Assembly: GCF_005217455.1 (NCBI RefSeq)
Contig: NZ_SZPQ01000038.1
Coordinates: forward strand, 1 to 45,275
DNA length: 45,275 nt
Origin: Martelella alba
GTDB taxonomy: Bacteria; Pseudomonadota; Gammaproteobacteria; Enterobacterales; Enterobacteriaceae
Reading direction: 5' to 3'
The notes under the pieces are model-generated. The model saw only the letters and a program-made list of their open reading frames with translations, did no database searches and was not told the origin of the DNA. The first letter of the stretch is position 1. Each line of letters begins with the position of its first letter. The position numbers were made by a program, and so were the translations under genes. Positions 17,958 through 27,570 of the stretch are shown here, piece after piece.

Positions 17958-20822
17958 ATGACCCAGACTCTTAGCCAGCTTGAACACCATGACGCGTTTA
18001 TCTCGCGTCATATCGGTCCCTCCGCCGCCGAACAGGCGCATATGCTTAGCGCGGTCGGCGCCGCTACCCTTGATGCGCTGATAGGCCAAATCGTGCCGGC
18101 GGACATTCAACTTCCTTCGCCGCCGGCGGTGGGGGGACCGGCGACCGAAGCCCAGGCCCTGGCGGAGCTCAAGGCTATCGCCGGTCGTAACCTGCGTTTT
18201 AAAACCTTTATCGGCATGGGCTATAGCGCAGTGGTGACGCCGCCGGTCATCCTGCGCAATCTTTTGGAAAATCCGGGCTGGTACACCGCTTATACTCCTT
18301 ATCAGCCGGAAGTGTCCCAAGGCCGGTTGGAGGCCCTGCTCAATTTCCAGCAACTGACACTGGATCTGACCGGCCTGGACATCGCGTCGGCCTCTTTACT
18401 GGATGAAGCCACCGCCGCCGCCGAGGCCATGGCGCTCGCCAAGCGCGCCAGCAAACTGAAACAGGCCAATCGCTTTTTTGTGGCCGACGACGTGCATCCG
18501 CAGACGCTGGATGTGGTGCGCACCCGGGCGGGAGCCTTCGGTTTCGAGCTCATCGTCGGCAAACCCGATACCGCGCTGGAACACGCCGGCGTCTTCGGCA
18601 TATTGTTGCAACTGACCGGCACCACCGGCGAGCTGCACGATTACCGCGAATTGCTGTCGGCGGCGAAAACCCGCGGCGTTATCAGTTGCGTGGCGGCGGA
18701 CATGATGTCGCTGGTGCTGCTGGCGGCGCCAGGCCCCCAGGGCGCCGATGTGGTATTCGGCTCTTCCCAGCGTTTCGGCGTGCCCATGGGCTACGGCGGG
18801 CCCCATGCGGCCTTTTTCGCCGCCCGCGATGAGGTTAAGCGCGCCATGCCGGGCCGCATCATCGGCGTATCCCGCGACGCGGCCGGCCATAGCGCCTTGC
18901 GCATGGCGATGCAAACCCGCGAGCAACATATTCGACGGGAGAAAGCCAACTCGAATATCTGTACCTCACAAGTGCTGCTGGCCAATATCGCCGGTTTTTA
19001 CGCGGTGTATCATGGTCCGGAAGGGCTCAGGCGCATCGCCGCCCGAATCCATCGCCTGACCGGCATTCTGGCGGCCGCCCTGGCCCAGGCCGGTATCAAA
19101 CCGCGTTTCGATCGCTGGTTCGACACACTCACTCTGGATGTGGCGGACAAAGACGCGGTCATGCAACGCGCTCTGGCCCGGGGTATCAATTTGCGCGGCG
19201 ATGTGGACGGCGCGGTGGGTATCACTCTTGATGAGACCACTGACCGGGATGACATCACGGCGTTGTACGCCATCGTGACCGGCCGCGACGCGATGCCGGA
19301 CATTGATGCCCTGGACGCCGGACTTGGCGAGGCGATTCCCGAAGTTCTGCTGAGGAGCGGGCCGTTCCTGACCCATCCGGTTTTCAATTCGTACCACAGC
19401 GAAACCGAGATGATGCGCTATATGCATCGGCTGGAAAACAAGGATCTGGCGTTGAATCAAGCCATGATCCCGCTGGGATCATGCACCATGAAGCTGAACG
19501 CCGCCGCGGAAATGATCCCCATCACCTGGCCGGAATTCGCCGAATTGCATCCGTTTTGTCCGCCGGAGCAGGCGATCGGCTATCAGCAAATGATCGGCCA
19601 GTTGTCCCGCTGGCTGGTGCAACTGACCGGGTACGACGCCTTATGCATGCAGCCTAATTCCGGCGCCCAGGGAGAATACGCCGGTATGCTGGCCATTCGC
19701 CGCTACCATGAAAGCCGGCATGACGGCGGGCGTCGCATCTGCCTTATCCCCAGCTCCGCCCACGGCACCAATCCGGCGTCCGCGCAAATGGCGGGTATGA
19801 CGGTCACGGTGGTGGCCTGCGATAAGCAGGGTAACATTGATTTGCACGATCTGCGGCAGAAAGCCCAGCAGGCCGGCAATGCCTTGTCGTGCATCATGGT
19901 GACCTATCCGTCCACGCACGGCGTCTATGAAGAAACCATCCGCGAAGTTTGCCAAATCGTCCATCAATACGGCGGTCAGGTGTACCTGGACGGCGCCAAT
20001 ATGAATGCCCAGGTGGGCATCACCTCGCCGGGATATATCGGCGCCGATGTGTCGCACCTGAACTTGCACAAAACCTTCTGCATTCCCCATGGCGGCGGCG
20101 GGCCGGGTATGGGCCCCATCGCCGTGAAAGCCCATTTGGCGCCCTTTGTGCCCGGTCATTCGGTGGTGCATATCGACGGCGTTCTGACCCGGCAGGGCGC
20201 GGTGGCCGCCGCACCGTTCGGCAGCGCGTCGATTTTGCCCATAAGCTGGATGTATATCCGGATGATGGGCGCCCAGGGTCTCAAGCAGGCCAGCCAGATG
20301 GCGATTCTGAACGCCAATTATATCGCCAGCCGGCTGCGCTCGGCTTTTCCCGTGCTGTATAGCGGCCGCGACGGCCGGGTAGCCCATGAATGCATCCTGG
20401 ATATCCGCCCGCTGAAAGACGCTACCGGCATCAGTGAAATGGACATTGCCAAACGGCTCATCGACTACGGTTTCCACGCGCCGACCATGTCCTTCCCGGT
20501 GGCCGGCACGCTCATGGTGGAACCGACCGAGTCGGAAAGCCAGGCGGAACTGGATCGCTTTATCGATGCCATGTTGGCTATTCGCGCGGAAATCGATCGG
20601 GTCGCCCGGGGCGAATGGCCGCTGGAAGATAACCCGCTGGTCAACGCGCCCCACACCGAGCGCGAACTGGCGGGCGAATGGCGGCACGCCTACAGCCGCG
20701 AGGTCGCGGCGTTCCCGGCGGGTTTCGGCCGGAAATACTGGCCGAGCGTGAAACGGCTGGACGATGTTTATGGCGATCGCAACCTGTTTTGTTCCTGCGT
20801 GCCCATCGGCGATTATCAATAA
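17958..20822 (+). CDS. gcvP: Glycine dehydrogenase (decarboxylating), P protein
   Basis: Pyridoxal-phosphate enzyme that decarboxylates glycine and loads the aminomethyl group on GcvH. The start at [14 protein letters not shown] (17958) matches E. coli and gives 954 residues (E. coli 957), with AGGA about 11 bases upstream; the frame is open further without family sequence. The N-terminal half has [20 protein letters not shown] and the C-terminal half holds the cofactor lysine, Lys705, in LNLHKTFC next to the glycine-rich [10 protein letters not shown] loop. Last gene of gcvTHP; its output of one-carbon units links to fau and serA in this window. Confidence 0.98.
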   Translation: MTQTLSQLEHHDAFISRHIGPSAAEQAHMLSAVGAATLDALIGQIVPADIQLPSPPAVGGPATEAQALAELKAIAGRNLRFKTFIGMGYSAVVTPPVILRNLLENPGWYTAYTPYQPEVSQGRLEALLNFQQLTLDLTGLDIASASLLDEATAAAEAMALAKRASKLKQANRFFVADDVHPQTLDVVRTRAGAFGFELIVGKPDTALEHAGVFGILLQLTGTTGELHDYRELLSAAKTRGVISCVAADMMSLVLLAAPGPQGADVVFGSSQRFGVPMGYGGPHAAFFAARDEVKRAMPGRIIGVSRDAAGHSALRMAMQTREQHIRREKANSNICTSQVLLANIAGFYAVYHGPEGLRRIAARIHRLTGILAAALAQAGIKPRFDRWFDTLTLDVADKDAVMQRALARGINLRGDVDGAVGITLDETTDRDDITALYAIVTGRDAMPDIDALDAGLGEAIPEVLLRSGPFLTHPVFNSYHSETEMMRYMHRLENKDLALNQAMIPLGSCTMKLNAAAEMIPITWPEFAELHPFCPPEQAIGYQQMIGQLSRWLVQLTGYDALCMQPNSGAQGEYAGMLAIRRYHESRHDGGRRICLIPSSAHGTNPASAQMAGMTVTVVACDKQGNIDLHDLRQKAQQAGNALSCIMVTYPSTHGVYEETIREVCQIVHQYGGQVYLDGANMNAQVGITSPGYIGADVSHLNLHKTFCIPHGGGGPGMGPIAVKAHLAPFVPGHSVVHIDGVLTRQGAVAAAPFGSASILPISWMYIRMMGAQGLKQASQMAILNANYIASRLRSAFPVLYSGRDGRVAHECILDIRPLKDATGISEMDIAKRLIDYGFHAPTMSFPVAGTLMVEPTESESQAELDRFIDAMLAIRAEIDRVARGEWPLEDNPLVNAPHTERELAGEWRHAYSREVAAFPAGFGRKYWPSVKRLDDVYGDRNLFCSCVPIGDYQ

Positions 20823-20867
20823 TACCGGCGCCGGGGGTCGGTTCGGCGGATGACTTGCCGGGCCGGC

Positions 20868-20889
20868 CACGGTGTCGCGCCGTGATTTT
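20868..20889 (+). terminator. Possible terminator after gcvP
   Basis: CACGG (20868-20872) pairs with CCGTG (20880-20884) around a 7-base loop and is followed by ATTTT. The 5-bp stem is short. Confidence 0.4.
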
Positions 20890-20976
20890 CACCGCGTCGC
20901 CGCCATGTGCGGGATGACCTCCCGGCAACTGGCGCCGCCTGCCCGCGTCCTCGCTTAAAGCCGGGCGCGGGTCCGG

Positions 20977-21303
20977 TTATTTGGCGGGCAAGACGCCCCC
21001 GTGGAACCGCCCGAACGATCTGGCCGCCACAACGGCCATCAGCAATGCGCCGAGACCGGCGGTTGCGGCATCCGCGGTAACGCGGATCTCGAACTGGCCG
21101 ACCCGGCAGATAAGCAGATAACCCACCGCAAAATTAAATGCCCCCCACAATACATTCACAACGGACGACGATAGCCCTTTGCCCGGCGGCGAGGCGAACG
21201 GACTCTGGAAAGGCCGGCCAAGCACGCCGCTCACCCAATGCGGAATGGCGTTGGAAACGCACATTCCACCCAGGAAGTAAGCAAGTAATTGATACCATGG
21301 CAT
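20977..21303 (-). CDS. Small hypothetical membrane protein
   Basis: I do not recognise a named family. The ATG at 21303 has GGGAG 9 bases upstream and gives 108 residues; an ATG seven codons earlier has no ribosome site. At least three hydrophobic segments are visible: about residues 3-20 (YQLLAYFLGGMCVSNAI), 48-66 (VVNVLWGAFNFAVGYLLI) and 80-98 (TAGLGALLMAVVAARSF). Between the first two is a conserved-looking soluble loop with HWVSGVLGRPFQSPFASP. It converges with gcvP and is divergent from the marR-MFS pair, so the palindrome at 21427-21465 could regulate both sides. Confidence 0.7.
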   Translation of the reverse strand: MPWYQLLAYFLGGMCVSNAIPHWVSGVLGRPFQSPFASPPGKGLSSSVVNVLWGAFNFAVGYLLICRVGQFEIRVTADAATAGLGALLMAVVAARSFGRFHGGVLPAK

Positions 21304-21426
21304 CTTGAGGTGCTCCCTTTTCATTGCGGCGGGTGACGCCGCTCATATCAAACGCGCTCGACTTTCGGAGACCGTCGTATTACAGGCCGTTTACCCTGCC
21401 GGCGACAGGATCGAGATTGTCACTGT

Positions 21427-21465
21427 TCAGGAAAACTTGCAAGTTTATCTTGCAAGTTTTCCTGA
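21427..21465. promoter_or_regulatory. Perfect 17-bp inverted repeat, probable MarR operator
   Basis: The arm TCAGGAAAACTTGCAAG (21427-21443) is repeated in exact reverse complement at 21449-21465 with a TTTAT spacer. Each arm carries the self-complementary core CTTGCAAG, with centres 13 bases apart, so this is a tandem double operator as well as a potential RNA hairpin. It lies 48 bases before marR and 124 bases from the divergent membrane protein gene. Binding by the adjacent MarR protein is inferred. Confidence 0.65.
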
Positions 21466-21513
21466 TCGTCTTCATGCTTTCTTTCTGTTTATCTCAAGAA
21501 TACAGGCCAGATC

Positions 21514-21951
21514 ATGCAGGATAAATCTTTGCAACACGATGTTACCGAGCTCATGCACGCCATTGGCTTACTGGTGCGGCGGGCGCGCAATGAATCCCAT
21601 GCGGGGGGACTGAGTATGACGGAATCCATGGTGATGTCGCGGCTGGCCAATGACGGACCGGCCACGACCGCGGCGCTGGCGCGCGCCGAGGGGATAAAAC
21701 CGCAATCAATGGGCGCGATCATTGCTTCTCTTGAAAAATCGGGCTACGTCCAACGTACCCCTCATGCCACCGACGGCCGGCTGAGACTTGTGGCATTGAC
21801 GACGGAAGGCACGGCATTGCGCCAGCGAAACCGCGAGGCAAAACAGCTTTGGTTGTCCCGGGCTATCGCCGGGCTTTCGCCGCAGGAACGCGACACGTTA
21901 TTCACATCCGCCGGGATCATTCAGCGTCTGGCGGAGCAGACCACAGAATGA
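21514..21951 (+). CDS. MarR-family transcriptional regulator
   Basis: 145-residue winged helix-turn-helix protein, typical for the MarR family. The recognition region is visible as LSMTESMVMSRLANDGPATTAALARAEGIKPQSMGAII and the wing as GYVQRTPHATDGRLRLVALT with the conserved Asp-x-Arg. Such proteins usually bind as dimers to palindromes and leave DNA on binding a small ligand. Its stop overlaps the start of the following MFS gene (ATGA), so it probably controls efflux of a compound it senses, through the palindrome just upstream. The ligand is unknown. Confidence 0.9.
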   Translation: MQDKSLQHDVTELMHAIGLLVRRARNESHAGGLSMTESMVMSRLANDGPATTAALARAEGIKPQSMGAIIASLEKSGYVQRTPHATDGRLRLVALTTEGTALRQRNREAKQLWLSRAIAGLSPQERDTLFTSAGIIQRLAEQTTE

Positions 21952-23360
21952 GATCAGGCGCAAAGACGACAGACAGCGTGGATCCGGTGGTCTGGAGGGT
22001 GGCCGCCGTCGTGCTGATCGGATCCTTTATGACACAGCTTGACGCCACCGTGGTTAACGTATCGCTATCGGCGGTCAGTCGCGATCTCGGCTCGCCCATC
22101 GCCTCGGCGCAATGGATCGTCAGCGGCTATCTGCTGGCGATGGCGTTGATGTTGCCGCTCAACGGCTGGCTGGTGGATCGCGTCGGCGCCAAGCGGCTTT
22201 ATCTTGGTTGTTTCACGGCCTTTACGTTGGCCTCGGCGCTCTGCGGCGCTTCCCGGACGATGGACGCGCTGATTGGCGCCCGGCTGTTCCAAGGGCTGGC
22301 GGGAGGCGTGCTGGCGCCCATGGCGCAAATGATGATTGCCCGCGTGGCGGGAAAGAACATGTCGCGCATCATGGGGTACGTTACCATCCCGATTTTGCTG
22401 GCGCCGGTACTTGGCCCGGTATTGGCCGGATTTATCCTGGCGCACGCCCACTGGCCCTGGCTATTTTACCTCAATGTGCCTACGGGGGTTCTCGGCGTTG
22501 GGTTGGCGGCATGGATGCTGCCGGCGGATACGGGTTCATTGCAAAAACGTCCGTTTGATTATGTCGGTTTCGCGCTGGTTTCCCCCGGCCTTGTCGCCGT
22601 TATTTACGGTCTGCAAAATGTCCCGCATCCGGTGGGGCTGGGGGTATTAACGGCCGGCGCCGTGTTTCTCGGCGGATTCTTGCGGCACGCGCTACGCAGG
22701 GACGATGCGGCGCTCATCGATGTACGGCTTTTCGCCAATCGCACATTTTCAGTGGCCGCCGCCACGCAATTTTTCGCCAATGGCATCATGTTCGGCCGGC
22801 AGCTTGTGGTGCCTTTGTATTTGATAGCCGGCTGCGGATTATCCACCGCCCGCGCGGGCGAGCTTATCGCCTTCGTCGGCCTTGGCATGATGTGCTCGTT
22901 TCCCCTGCTGGGCGGGTTAACCGACCGGTACGGCTGCCGCCTGGTCTCGGCGGGCGGCGCCTTACTGGCGCTGCTCAGTACGCTGGCGTTCCTGTGGATG
23001 ATTGAACATCGGTTTTCGTCGGGATGGGCGGCGGTAAGCCTGTTCCTGGCCGGGGCGGGCCAGGGCACCATCAGTATTCCGTCCATAACGGCGGCCTATT
23101 CGATGATACCGATGGCAAGACTCGCTGTGGCCAATACCGCCTTGAATATCGCGCAGCGGGTGGGCGGCCCGGTGGCGACCACGCTGCTGGCCCTGGCTAT
23201 CCGTTTGACGATGCATGGCGCCGCCGACATCGGGCCGTCGCCATTCCTGCCGATCTTCACGCTGCTCCTGGGATTGCATGCGCTGACTTGCCTGGCCGCC
23301 TGCCTGCTGCCGCTGCGCGCCCAGCGCCCGCCCGTGTCCGGAAATGGGGCATCCGGGTAA
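21948..23360 (+). CDS. MFS drug/H+ antiporter, DHA2 (EmrB/QacA) type
   Basis: Inner-membrane major facilitator of about 470 residues, the length of 14-helix DHA2 antiporters. Family features are FMTQLDATVVNVSLSAVSRDLG in helix 1 (motif D1), NGWLVDRVGAKRLYLG (motif A) after helix 2, GARLFQGLAGGVLAPMAQ and GPVLAGFI (motif C). The ATG overlaps the marR stop codon, which sets the start and implies translational coupling; the open frame runs upstream inside marR. The substrate cannot be told from sequence. It converges on the sitD-like gene, 45 bases away. Confidence 0.9.
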   Translation: MRSGAKTTDSVDPVVWRVAAVVLIGSFMTQLDATVVNVSLSAVSRDLGSPIASAQWIVSGYLLAMALMLPLNGWLVDRVGAKRLYLGCFTAFTLASALCGASRTMDALIGARLFQGLAGGVLAPMAQMMIARVAGKNMSRIMGYVTIPILLAPVLGPVLAGFILAHAHWPWLFYLNVPTGVLGVGLAAWMLPADTGSLQKRPFDYVGFALVSPGLVAVIYGLQNVPHPVGLGVLTAGAVFLGGFLRHALRRDDAALIDVRLFANRTFSVAAATQFFANGIMFGRQLVVPLYLIAGCGLSTARAGELIAFVGLGMMCSFPLLGGLTDRYGCRLVSAGGALLALLSTLAFLWMIEHRFSSGWAAVSLFLAGAGQGTISIPSITAAYSMIPMARLAVANTALNIAQRVGGPVATTLLALAIRLTMHGAADIGPSPFLPIFTLLLGLHALTCLAACLLPLRAQRPPVSGNGASG

Positions 23361-23405
23361 TGTGGCTCAGGGCGCGGCGGCGGCTTTTGCGTCATGTACT
23401 CGCGC

Positions 23406-24248
23406 TCAGCGGGCTCGGCGACGTCTTTTCCCGATACCGGCGCTGTAAATCTGCGCGAGCGTGAACAGCGCCACCTGCATCAGCACGATACAAGGTCCGG
23501 TCGCCCCGTCGATATGGTAGCTGACCAGGGTGCCGGCGACACTGGCGAAAACCGCGCCGCCCATTGCCGTCAAGAGCAGGCAATCGAAACGCCGGCATAG
23601 TGTCAGCGCGGTAACCCCAGGCGTAATCAGCATGGCGATCGCCAAAATGATCCCCACCGCCTGCAACGCCGTCACAACGGTCAGCGCCAGCAGGCACAAT
23701 AGGCCATAACGCAGCCAGGCGACCGACAGGCCCTGTAGGCGGGTTTGCGCCGGATCGAAACAATACAGCATCAGATCGCGGCGTTTAACCAGCACGATAG
23801 TCAGCACCGCGCCGGCCAGCGTCAGTGTTTGCCGCAGTTCGCCGGCGGTGATGCCAAGAAGGTTGCCAAACAGAATATGGCCGAGATGCTGGTCGGTATC
23901 CAGACGGGAAAACAATACCAGCCCCAGCGCAAACATGCCGGAATAGACAATGCCCAGTACGGTATCTTCTTTCAGACGGCAATGGTTTTTGATAAAACCG
24001 GCGGCGGCGGCGCAAAAGACCCCCGCGCCGAATGCGCCGACGCCCAACGGCAGGCCGGCCAGCCAGGCCAGGACGATGCCGGGCAATACCGCGTGGGATA
24101 TGGCGTCGCCCATCAGCGCCCAGCCTTTAAGCACCAGAAAACAAGATAGCGCCGAGCAGGCCAGACCGGTTGCGACGGATGCCAGCAATGCCTGGCGCAT
24201 AAAGGGTAAGGCCAGAGGCTCCGCTATCAGATTCAGCCAGTCGGTCAT
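23406..24248 (-). CDS. sitD: Manganese/iron ABC transporter permease, SitD/YfeD type
   Basis: Inner-membrane permease of the ABC-3 (metal) family, about 280 residues with some eight or nine hydrophobic helices. The conserved block CFLVLKGWALMGDAISHAVLPGIVLAWL is at the N-terminal side and GNLLGIT and ALQAVGIILAIAMLITPGVTA follow. The ATG at 24248 overlaps the preceding permease stop (ATGA); a longer frame to 24299 lies inside that gene. Last gene of a four-gene operon read leftward. The Arg-rich C-terminus (GKRRRRAR) probably faces the cytoplasm. Symbol by family and operon order. Confidence 0.88.
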   Translation of the reverse strand: MTDWLNLIAEPLALPFMRQALLASVATGLACSALSCFLVLKGWALMGDAISHAVLPGIVLAWLAGLPLGVGAFGAGVFCAAAAGFIKNHCRLKEDTVLGIVYSGMFALGLVLFSRLDTDQHLGHILFGNLLGITAGELRQTLTLAGAVLTIVLVKRRDLMLYCFDPAQTRLQGLSVAWLRYGLLCLLALTVVTALQAVGIILAIAMLITPGVTALTLCRRFDCLLLTAMGGAVFASVAGTLVSYHIDGATGPCIVLMQVALFTLAQIYSAGIGKRRRRAR

Positions 24249-25099
24249 GGCGCGCTCCGCCGATTCGGTCGCCGGCGCGCGGCGAACTTGGCCCGCCACA
24301 GCGTCCGGAAAAACGCCAGCAGAAAGATCAGGGTTTGCAGCAAGACGATGACTCCGCCGGTGGCGCCGTCGAGATAGTAGCTGAGCCAGGCGCCGCCGCC
24401 GGCGGTCAGCCCGCCGATCAGCATGGAGACCCCGGCAAGGCGCGAAAAGCGGTCGGTCAGGAGATAAGCGGTAGCGCCGGGCGTGATCACCATGGCGATA
24501 ACCAAAATGGCGCCCACGGTTTGCAACGCCGCCACCGTGCTGGCGCTCAGCAAGGCGAAGAACAGGATTTTCAGCCTTAGCGGCGACAGGCCAAGGGTAA
24601 GGGCATGGCCTTCGTCGAAAAACACCGCCAGCAAATCCTTGCGGAACATCATCAGCAAGGCGAGCGAGATCGCCAGGACGAACAACATCTGCCGGGCATC
24701 CGCATCATCGATGCCCAATATATTGCCGAAGATGATCGATTGCACATTAATGGCGGCCGGACGCAGGGATAGCATCAACAGCCCGGCGGCGAAAAACGCG
24801 GAAAATACCAGACCGATAATGGCGTCTTCGCGCAGCCGGGTGTAGTGGCGGGCCAGTACCATCAGCAATGCCGCCAGCATTCCGGTGAAAAAAGCGCCGA
24901 AGGCCAGGGGCAGTCCCAGCGCGTAAGCGCCCGCCACCCCGGGAACCACCGAATGGGACAAGGCATCGCCTATCAGCGACCAGCCCTTGAGTATCAGGTA
25001 AGCGGAAAGAAACGCGCAAACGCAACCCGCCAGCGCGCTGACCCAAATCGCTTTCGCCATATAGTCGTATTGCCAGGGTTCCAGCAGCGCGGCCATCAT
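24245..25099 (-). CDS. sitC: Manganese/iron ABC transporter permease, SitC/YfeC type
   Basis: 284-residue ABC-3 family permease. It shares the family block [31 protein letters not shown] and [13 protein letters not shown], and ends with a polar basic tail ([16 protein letters not shown]). It overlaps both neighbours by four bases (ATGA), which shows tight coupling with the upstream ATPase and the downstream second permease. The two permeases are similar to each other and would form the transmembrane heterodimer. Confidence 0.9.
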   Translation of the reverse strand: MMAALLEPWQYDYMAKAIWVSALAGCVCAFLSAYLILKGWSLIGDALSHSVVPGVAGAYALGLPLAFGAFFTGMLAALLMVLARHYTRLREDAIIGLVFSAFFAAGLLMLSLRPAAINVQSIIFGNILGIDDADARQMLFVLAISLALLMMFRKDLLAVFFDEGHALTLGLSPLRLKILFFALLSASTVAALQTVGAILVIAMVITPGATAYLLTDRFSRLAGVSMLIGGLTAGGGAWLSYYLDGATGGVIVLLQTLIFLLAFFRTLWRAKFAARRRPNRRSAP

Positions 25100-25857
25100 G
25101 GCGAGACCGTCCCCGCGACGGTGATGGCGCCGCCAAAGGTCTTGTTCAGATTCGACTCGGTGAATACGCGGCTCACGGGACCCGCGGCGGTGAGCGTCCG
25201 GTTGATCATGATGACCTCATCGCAGAAAGCGGGTATGCCGGCCAAATCATGAGTCGACAGCAGGATAAGATGCCCCTCGTCGCGCAGCGAGCGCAGCAGC
25301 GCGATAAGGGCGTTTTCGGTTTGCGCATCAACGCCGGTGAAAGGCTCATCCAGCAGAATCACCGACCCCTCTTGCGCCAGCGCGCGGGCCAGAAATACCC
25401 GTTTGCGCTGGCCGCCCGAGAGCTGGCCTATTTGCCGGTGACGCAATTCCCCCATGCCGACACGCGCAAGGGCCTGATCGACCCGTTGTTTGTCATGGGC
25501 GGACGGGATACGTAAAAACGACATCCGTCCGTAACGGCCCATCATCACCACATCGGTCGCCAATACCGGGAAGTCCCAATCCACCTCCTCGGCCTGTGGT
25601 ACATACGCCACCCGGTTTTGGCGCAATGCTCGGCCGATAGGCAGGTCATTGAGGGTGACCCGGCCGGCGGCCGGGGCGATCATGCCCAAGAGGCTTTTGA
25701 ACAGTGTGGATTTGCCGCCGCCGTTTACCCCGATGAGCGCGCATAATGTCCCTCCGCGAAGCCGGAAACCCACATTATCCAGCGCCTTGTGACCGTTACC
25801 GTAGATAACCGTCAGGTTTTCCACCCGCAAATCGGGCGGATAAGCCATAGGCGTCAT
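25096..25857 (-). CDS. sitB: Manganese/iron ABC transporter ATP-binding protein, SitB/YfeB type
   Basis: 253-residue ABC ATPase. Walker A is GVNGGGKST (about residues 43-51), the Q-loop region [16 protein letters not shown] is typical of metal transporters, the signature is LSGGQRKR, Walker B is [10 protein letters not shown] and the H-loop is STHD. The stop overlaps the sitC start, and its own start overlaps the end of the binding-protein gene by four bases. It would power metal uptake by SitCD. Confidence 0.92.
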   Translation of the reverse strand: MTPMAYPPDLRVENLTVIYGNGHKALDNVGFRLRGGTLCALIGVNGGGKSTLFKSLLGMIAPAAGRVTLNDLPIGRALRQNRVAYVPQAEEVDWDFPVLATDVVMMGRYGRMSFLRIPSAHDKQRVDQALARVGMGELRHRQIGQLSGGQRKRVFLARALAQEGSVILLDEPFTGVDAQTENALIALLRSLRDEGHLILLSTHDLAGIPAFCDEVIMINRTLTAAGPVSRVFTESNLNKTFGGAITVAGTVSP

Positions 25858-26801
25858 AATCCGAATCCTCGCGCGATGGTATCGGTCGTTCGCGCCAGCA
25901 ACTCGAGATAGGTGGGGACCGGACCGTCGGTTGCGGAAAGGGAATCCACATACAGCACGCCGCCATAATGCGCGCCGGTTTCTTTGGCCACCTGCCGGGC
26001 GGGTTTGTCCGATACGGTGCTTTCGCTAAACACGACCGGGATCCGCCGACGGCGAACTTCATCGATCACCCGACGTATCTGGCTTGGCGTGCCTTGTTCC
26101 TCGGCATTGATGGGCCACAGATAAAGTTCGCTCAATCCGTAATCCCTCGCCAGATAACTGAAAGCGCCTTCACTGCTCACCAGCCAACGTTGCGATGCGG
26201 GGATCCCGTCCAGCCTGCTTCGCAGGGCTGTGTCGAGGGCGGTGATTTTCGCCGCGTATTCCCGCGCGTTGCGGTTATATATCCCGGCATGGGCAGGGTC
26301 GCGGGCGACCAGGGCCTTGCGGATATTTTCCACGTAAATAAGCGCGTTGCCCGGCGACATCCAGGCATGGGGATTGGGATTGCCGTGATACGGACCTTGC
26401 CGGATCGGCAGCGGATCGATGCCTTCGCTGACGACCGCGGCGGGCACCCCCGGCAGGTGTTCGAAGAAACGCTTAAACCACCTTTCCAGATGCAGGCCGT
26501 TCCACAGGATCAGATCCGCCGACCGGCTCCTGGCGATGTCGCGCGGAGTGGGTTGGTAACCATGAATCTCCGCCCCCGGCTTGGTGATAGAATGGACTTC
26601 GGCCGCATCGCCGGCGATATTCCGCGCCATATCCTGAATGACCGTAAACGTGGTAACGACGCGCAGTTTTTTGTCTGCTTGGGCGATGCCGGCGGTCAGC
26701 AACAACAGGCAAGCGATGCCCAACCGGCACAGGCGACCGCTGCGCCGGGCGGGGGAGTGTAATACCGTGTCGAACTCGCCTAGGTAAATGGATAAAAACA
26801 T
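25854..26801 (-). CDS. sitA: Periplasmic metal-binding protein, SitA/YfeA type
   Basis: Cluster 9 (TroA-like) solute-binding protein for manganese and iron. After a basic region, a hydrophobic signal segment ([17 protein letters not shown]) precedes the mature start [16 protein letters not shown]. Metal-site candidates are the histidines of [10 protein letters not shown] and NPHAWMSP, the glutamate of SSEGAFSY and the aspartate near YVDSLS. The start is uncertain: ATG at 26801 gives 315 residues with an unusually long signal n-region, GTG at 26813 is also possible, and neither has a ribosome site. First gene of sitABCD, divergent from mntR. Confidence 0.88.
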   Translation of the reverse strand: MFLSIYLGEFDTVLHSPARRSGRLCRLGIACLLLLTAGIAQADKKLRVVTTFTVIQDMARNIAGDAAEVHSITKPGAEIHGYQPTPRDIARSRSADLILWNGLHLERWFKRFFEHLPGVPAAVVSEGIDPLPIRQGPYHGNPNPHAWMSPGNALIYVENIRKALVARDPAHAGIYNRNAREYAAKITALDTALRSRLDGIPASQRWLVSSEGAFSYLARDYGLSELYLWPINAEEQGTPSQIRRVIDEVRRRRIPVVFSESTVSDKPARQVAKETGAHYGGVLYVDSLSATDGPVPTYLELLARTTDTIARGFGL

Positions 26802-26831
26802 AATAATTAACACATGGCTAAATTATGCCCA

Positions 26832-26860
26832 TTTATAGCATGTGCTATACTACATAGCAA
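26832..26860 (-). promoter_or_regulatory. Promoter of the sitABCD operon
   Basis: On the reverse strand TTGCTA (26860-26855) and TATAAA (26837-26832) are spaced by exactly 17 bases. Transcription would start near 26825, giving a very short leader to sitA. The MntR-like operator lies within the spacer and -10. Confidence 0.7.
26834..26849. promoter_or_regulatory. MntR-like operator
   Basis: TATAGCATGTGCTATA is a perfect inverted repeat with a two-base centre and resembles the ATAGC...GCTAT halves of E. coli MntR boxes. A further ACATAGCAAAGGC, identical to one half of the E. coli mntH box as I remember it, follows at 26852-26864. It covers the sit promoter, so metal-loaded MntR, encoded next door, would shut sitABCD off. 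Confidence 0.7.
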
Positions 26861-26905
26861 AGGCAAAAATCACTTTATTGTTTTGTGTCATCCATTGCTT
26901 GCCGG

Positions 26906-26933
26906 TTGTCTAACCTCTGCTGACCATTACAAT
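26906..26933 (+). promoter_or_regulatory. Candidate mntR promoter
   Basis: TTGTCT (26906-26911) and TACAAT (26928-26933) are spaced by 16 bases, about 65 bases before the mntR start. It does not overlap the MntR-like site. Confidence 0.5.
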
Positions 26934-26998
26934 GCTAAGCTTCAATGTCGCGCGTGCCGAAATATGTGTTTCGTCCGGGGTTTTGCTGAGGAGACATC

Positions 26999-27484
26999 AT
27001 GGACAGCCATCAAAAAAAGGGGAGCGACACGGCCTTAGGCCAGTGGATCACCGCGAAGGAACATGCCGAGGGCTTTCAGCAGGTCAGACAGGCCCACCGT
27101 TCCGAGCTGTTTGATGACTACGTGGAACTGATCGACGACCTGATTACCGAACGGGGCGAAGCCAGGCAGGTGGAAATGGCGGCCCGCCTGGGCGTGGCCC
27201 AACCCACGGTGGCCAAAATGCTAAAAAGACTGTCCTCCGCCGGGTTAATCCGACAGTTGCCGTACCGGGGCGTTTTTCTCACCGCCGAAGGGCAGGCGTT
27301 GGCCGCCGTCAGCCGCCGTCGGCACCGGATTGTGGAATCTTTTCTGCTTGCGCTGGGCATCAGCGCCGAGACCGCCCGCCGGGACGCCGAGGGATTGGAA
27401 CACCATGTCAGCGAGGAAACGCTGACCGTCTTCCGCCGTTTTACCGAGCAGGCCCGCCGGGGCGCGGCGCCGATTAAAAAATAG
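26999..27484 (+). CDS. mntR: Manganese-responsive regulator MntR
   Basis: DtxR-family repressor that binds Mn(II). The 161-residue sequence follows E. coli MntR (155) nearly throughout: [29 protein letters not shown], the helix-turn-helix [34 protein letters not shown] and the metal-binding dimerisation part [22 protein letters not shown] ribosome site precedes the ATG. Divergent from sitABCD with an MntR-like box in the shared interval, which makes a compact manganese homeostasis module. Confidence 0.95.
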   Translation: MDSHQKKGSDTALGQWITAKEHAEGFQQVRQAHRSELFDDYVELIDDLITERGEARQVEMAARLGVAQPTVAKMLKRLSSAGLIRQLPYRGVFLTAEGQALAAVSRRRHRIVESFLLALGISAETARRDAEGLEHHVSEETLTVFRRFTEQARRGAAPIKK

Positions 27485-27570
27485 CCGATAACGGTAAAAA
27501 AACCGCGACTTTTCCGGACAGCCACGTATAATCCCCACCCGGCGCAACTGTCACCCGCATGAGTAACCCT

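Noticed and set aside
19641..20870. A 409-codon frame opposite gcvP
   Set aside because: Antisense to a highly conserved coding region, rich in His, Arg and Gly as typical for shadow frames.
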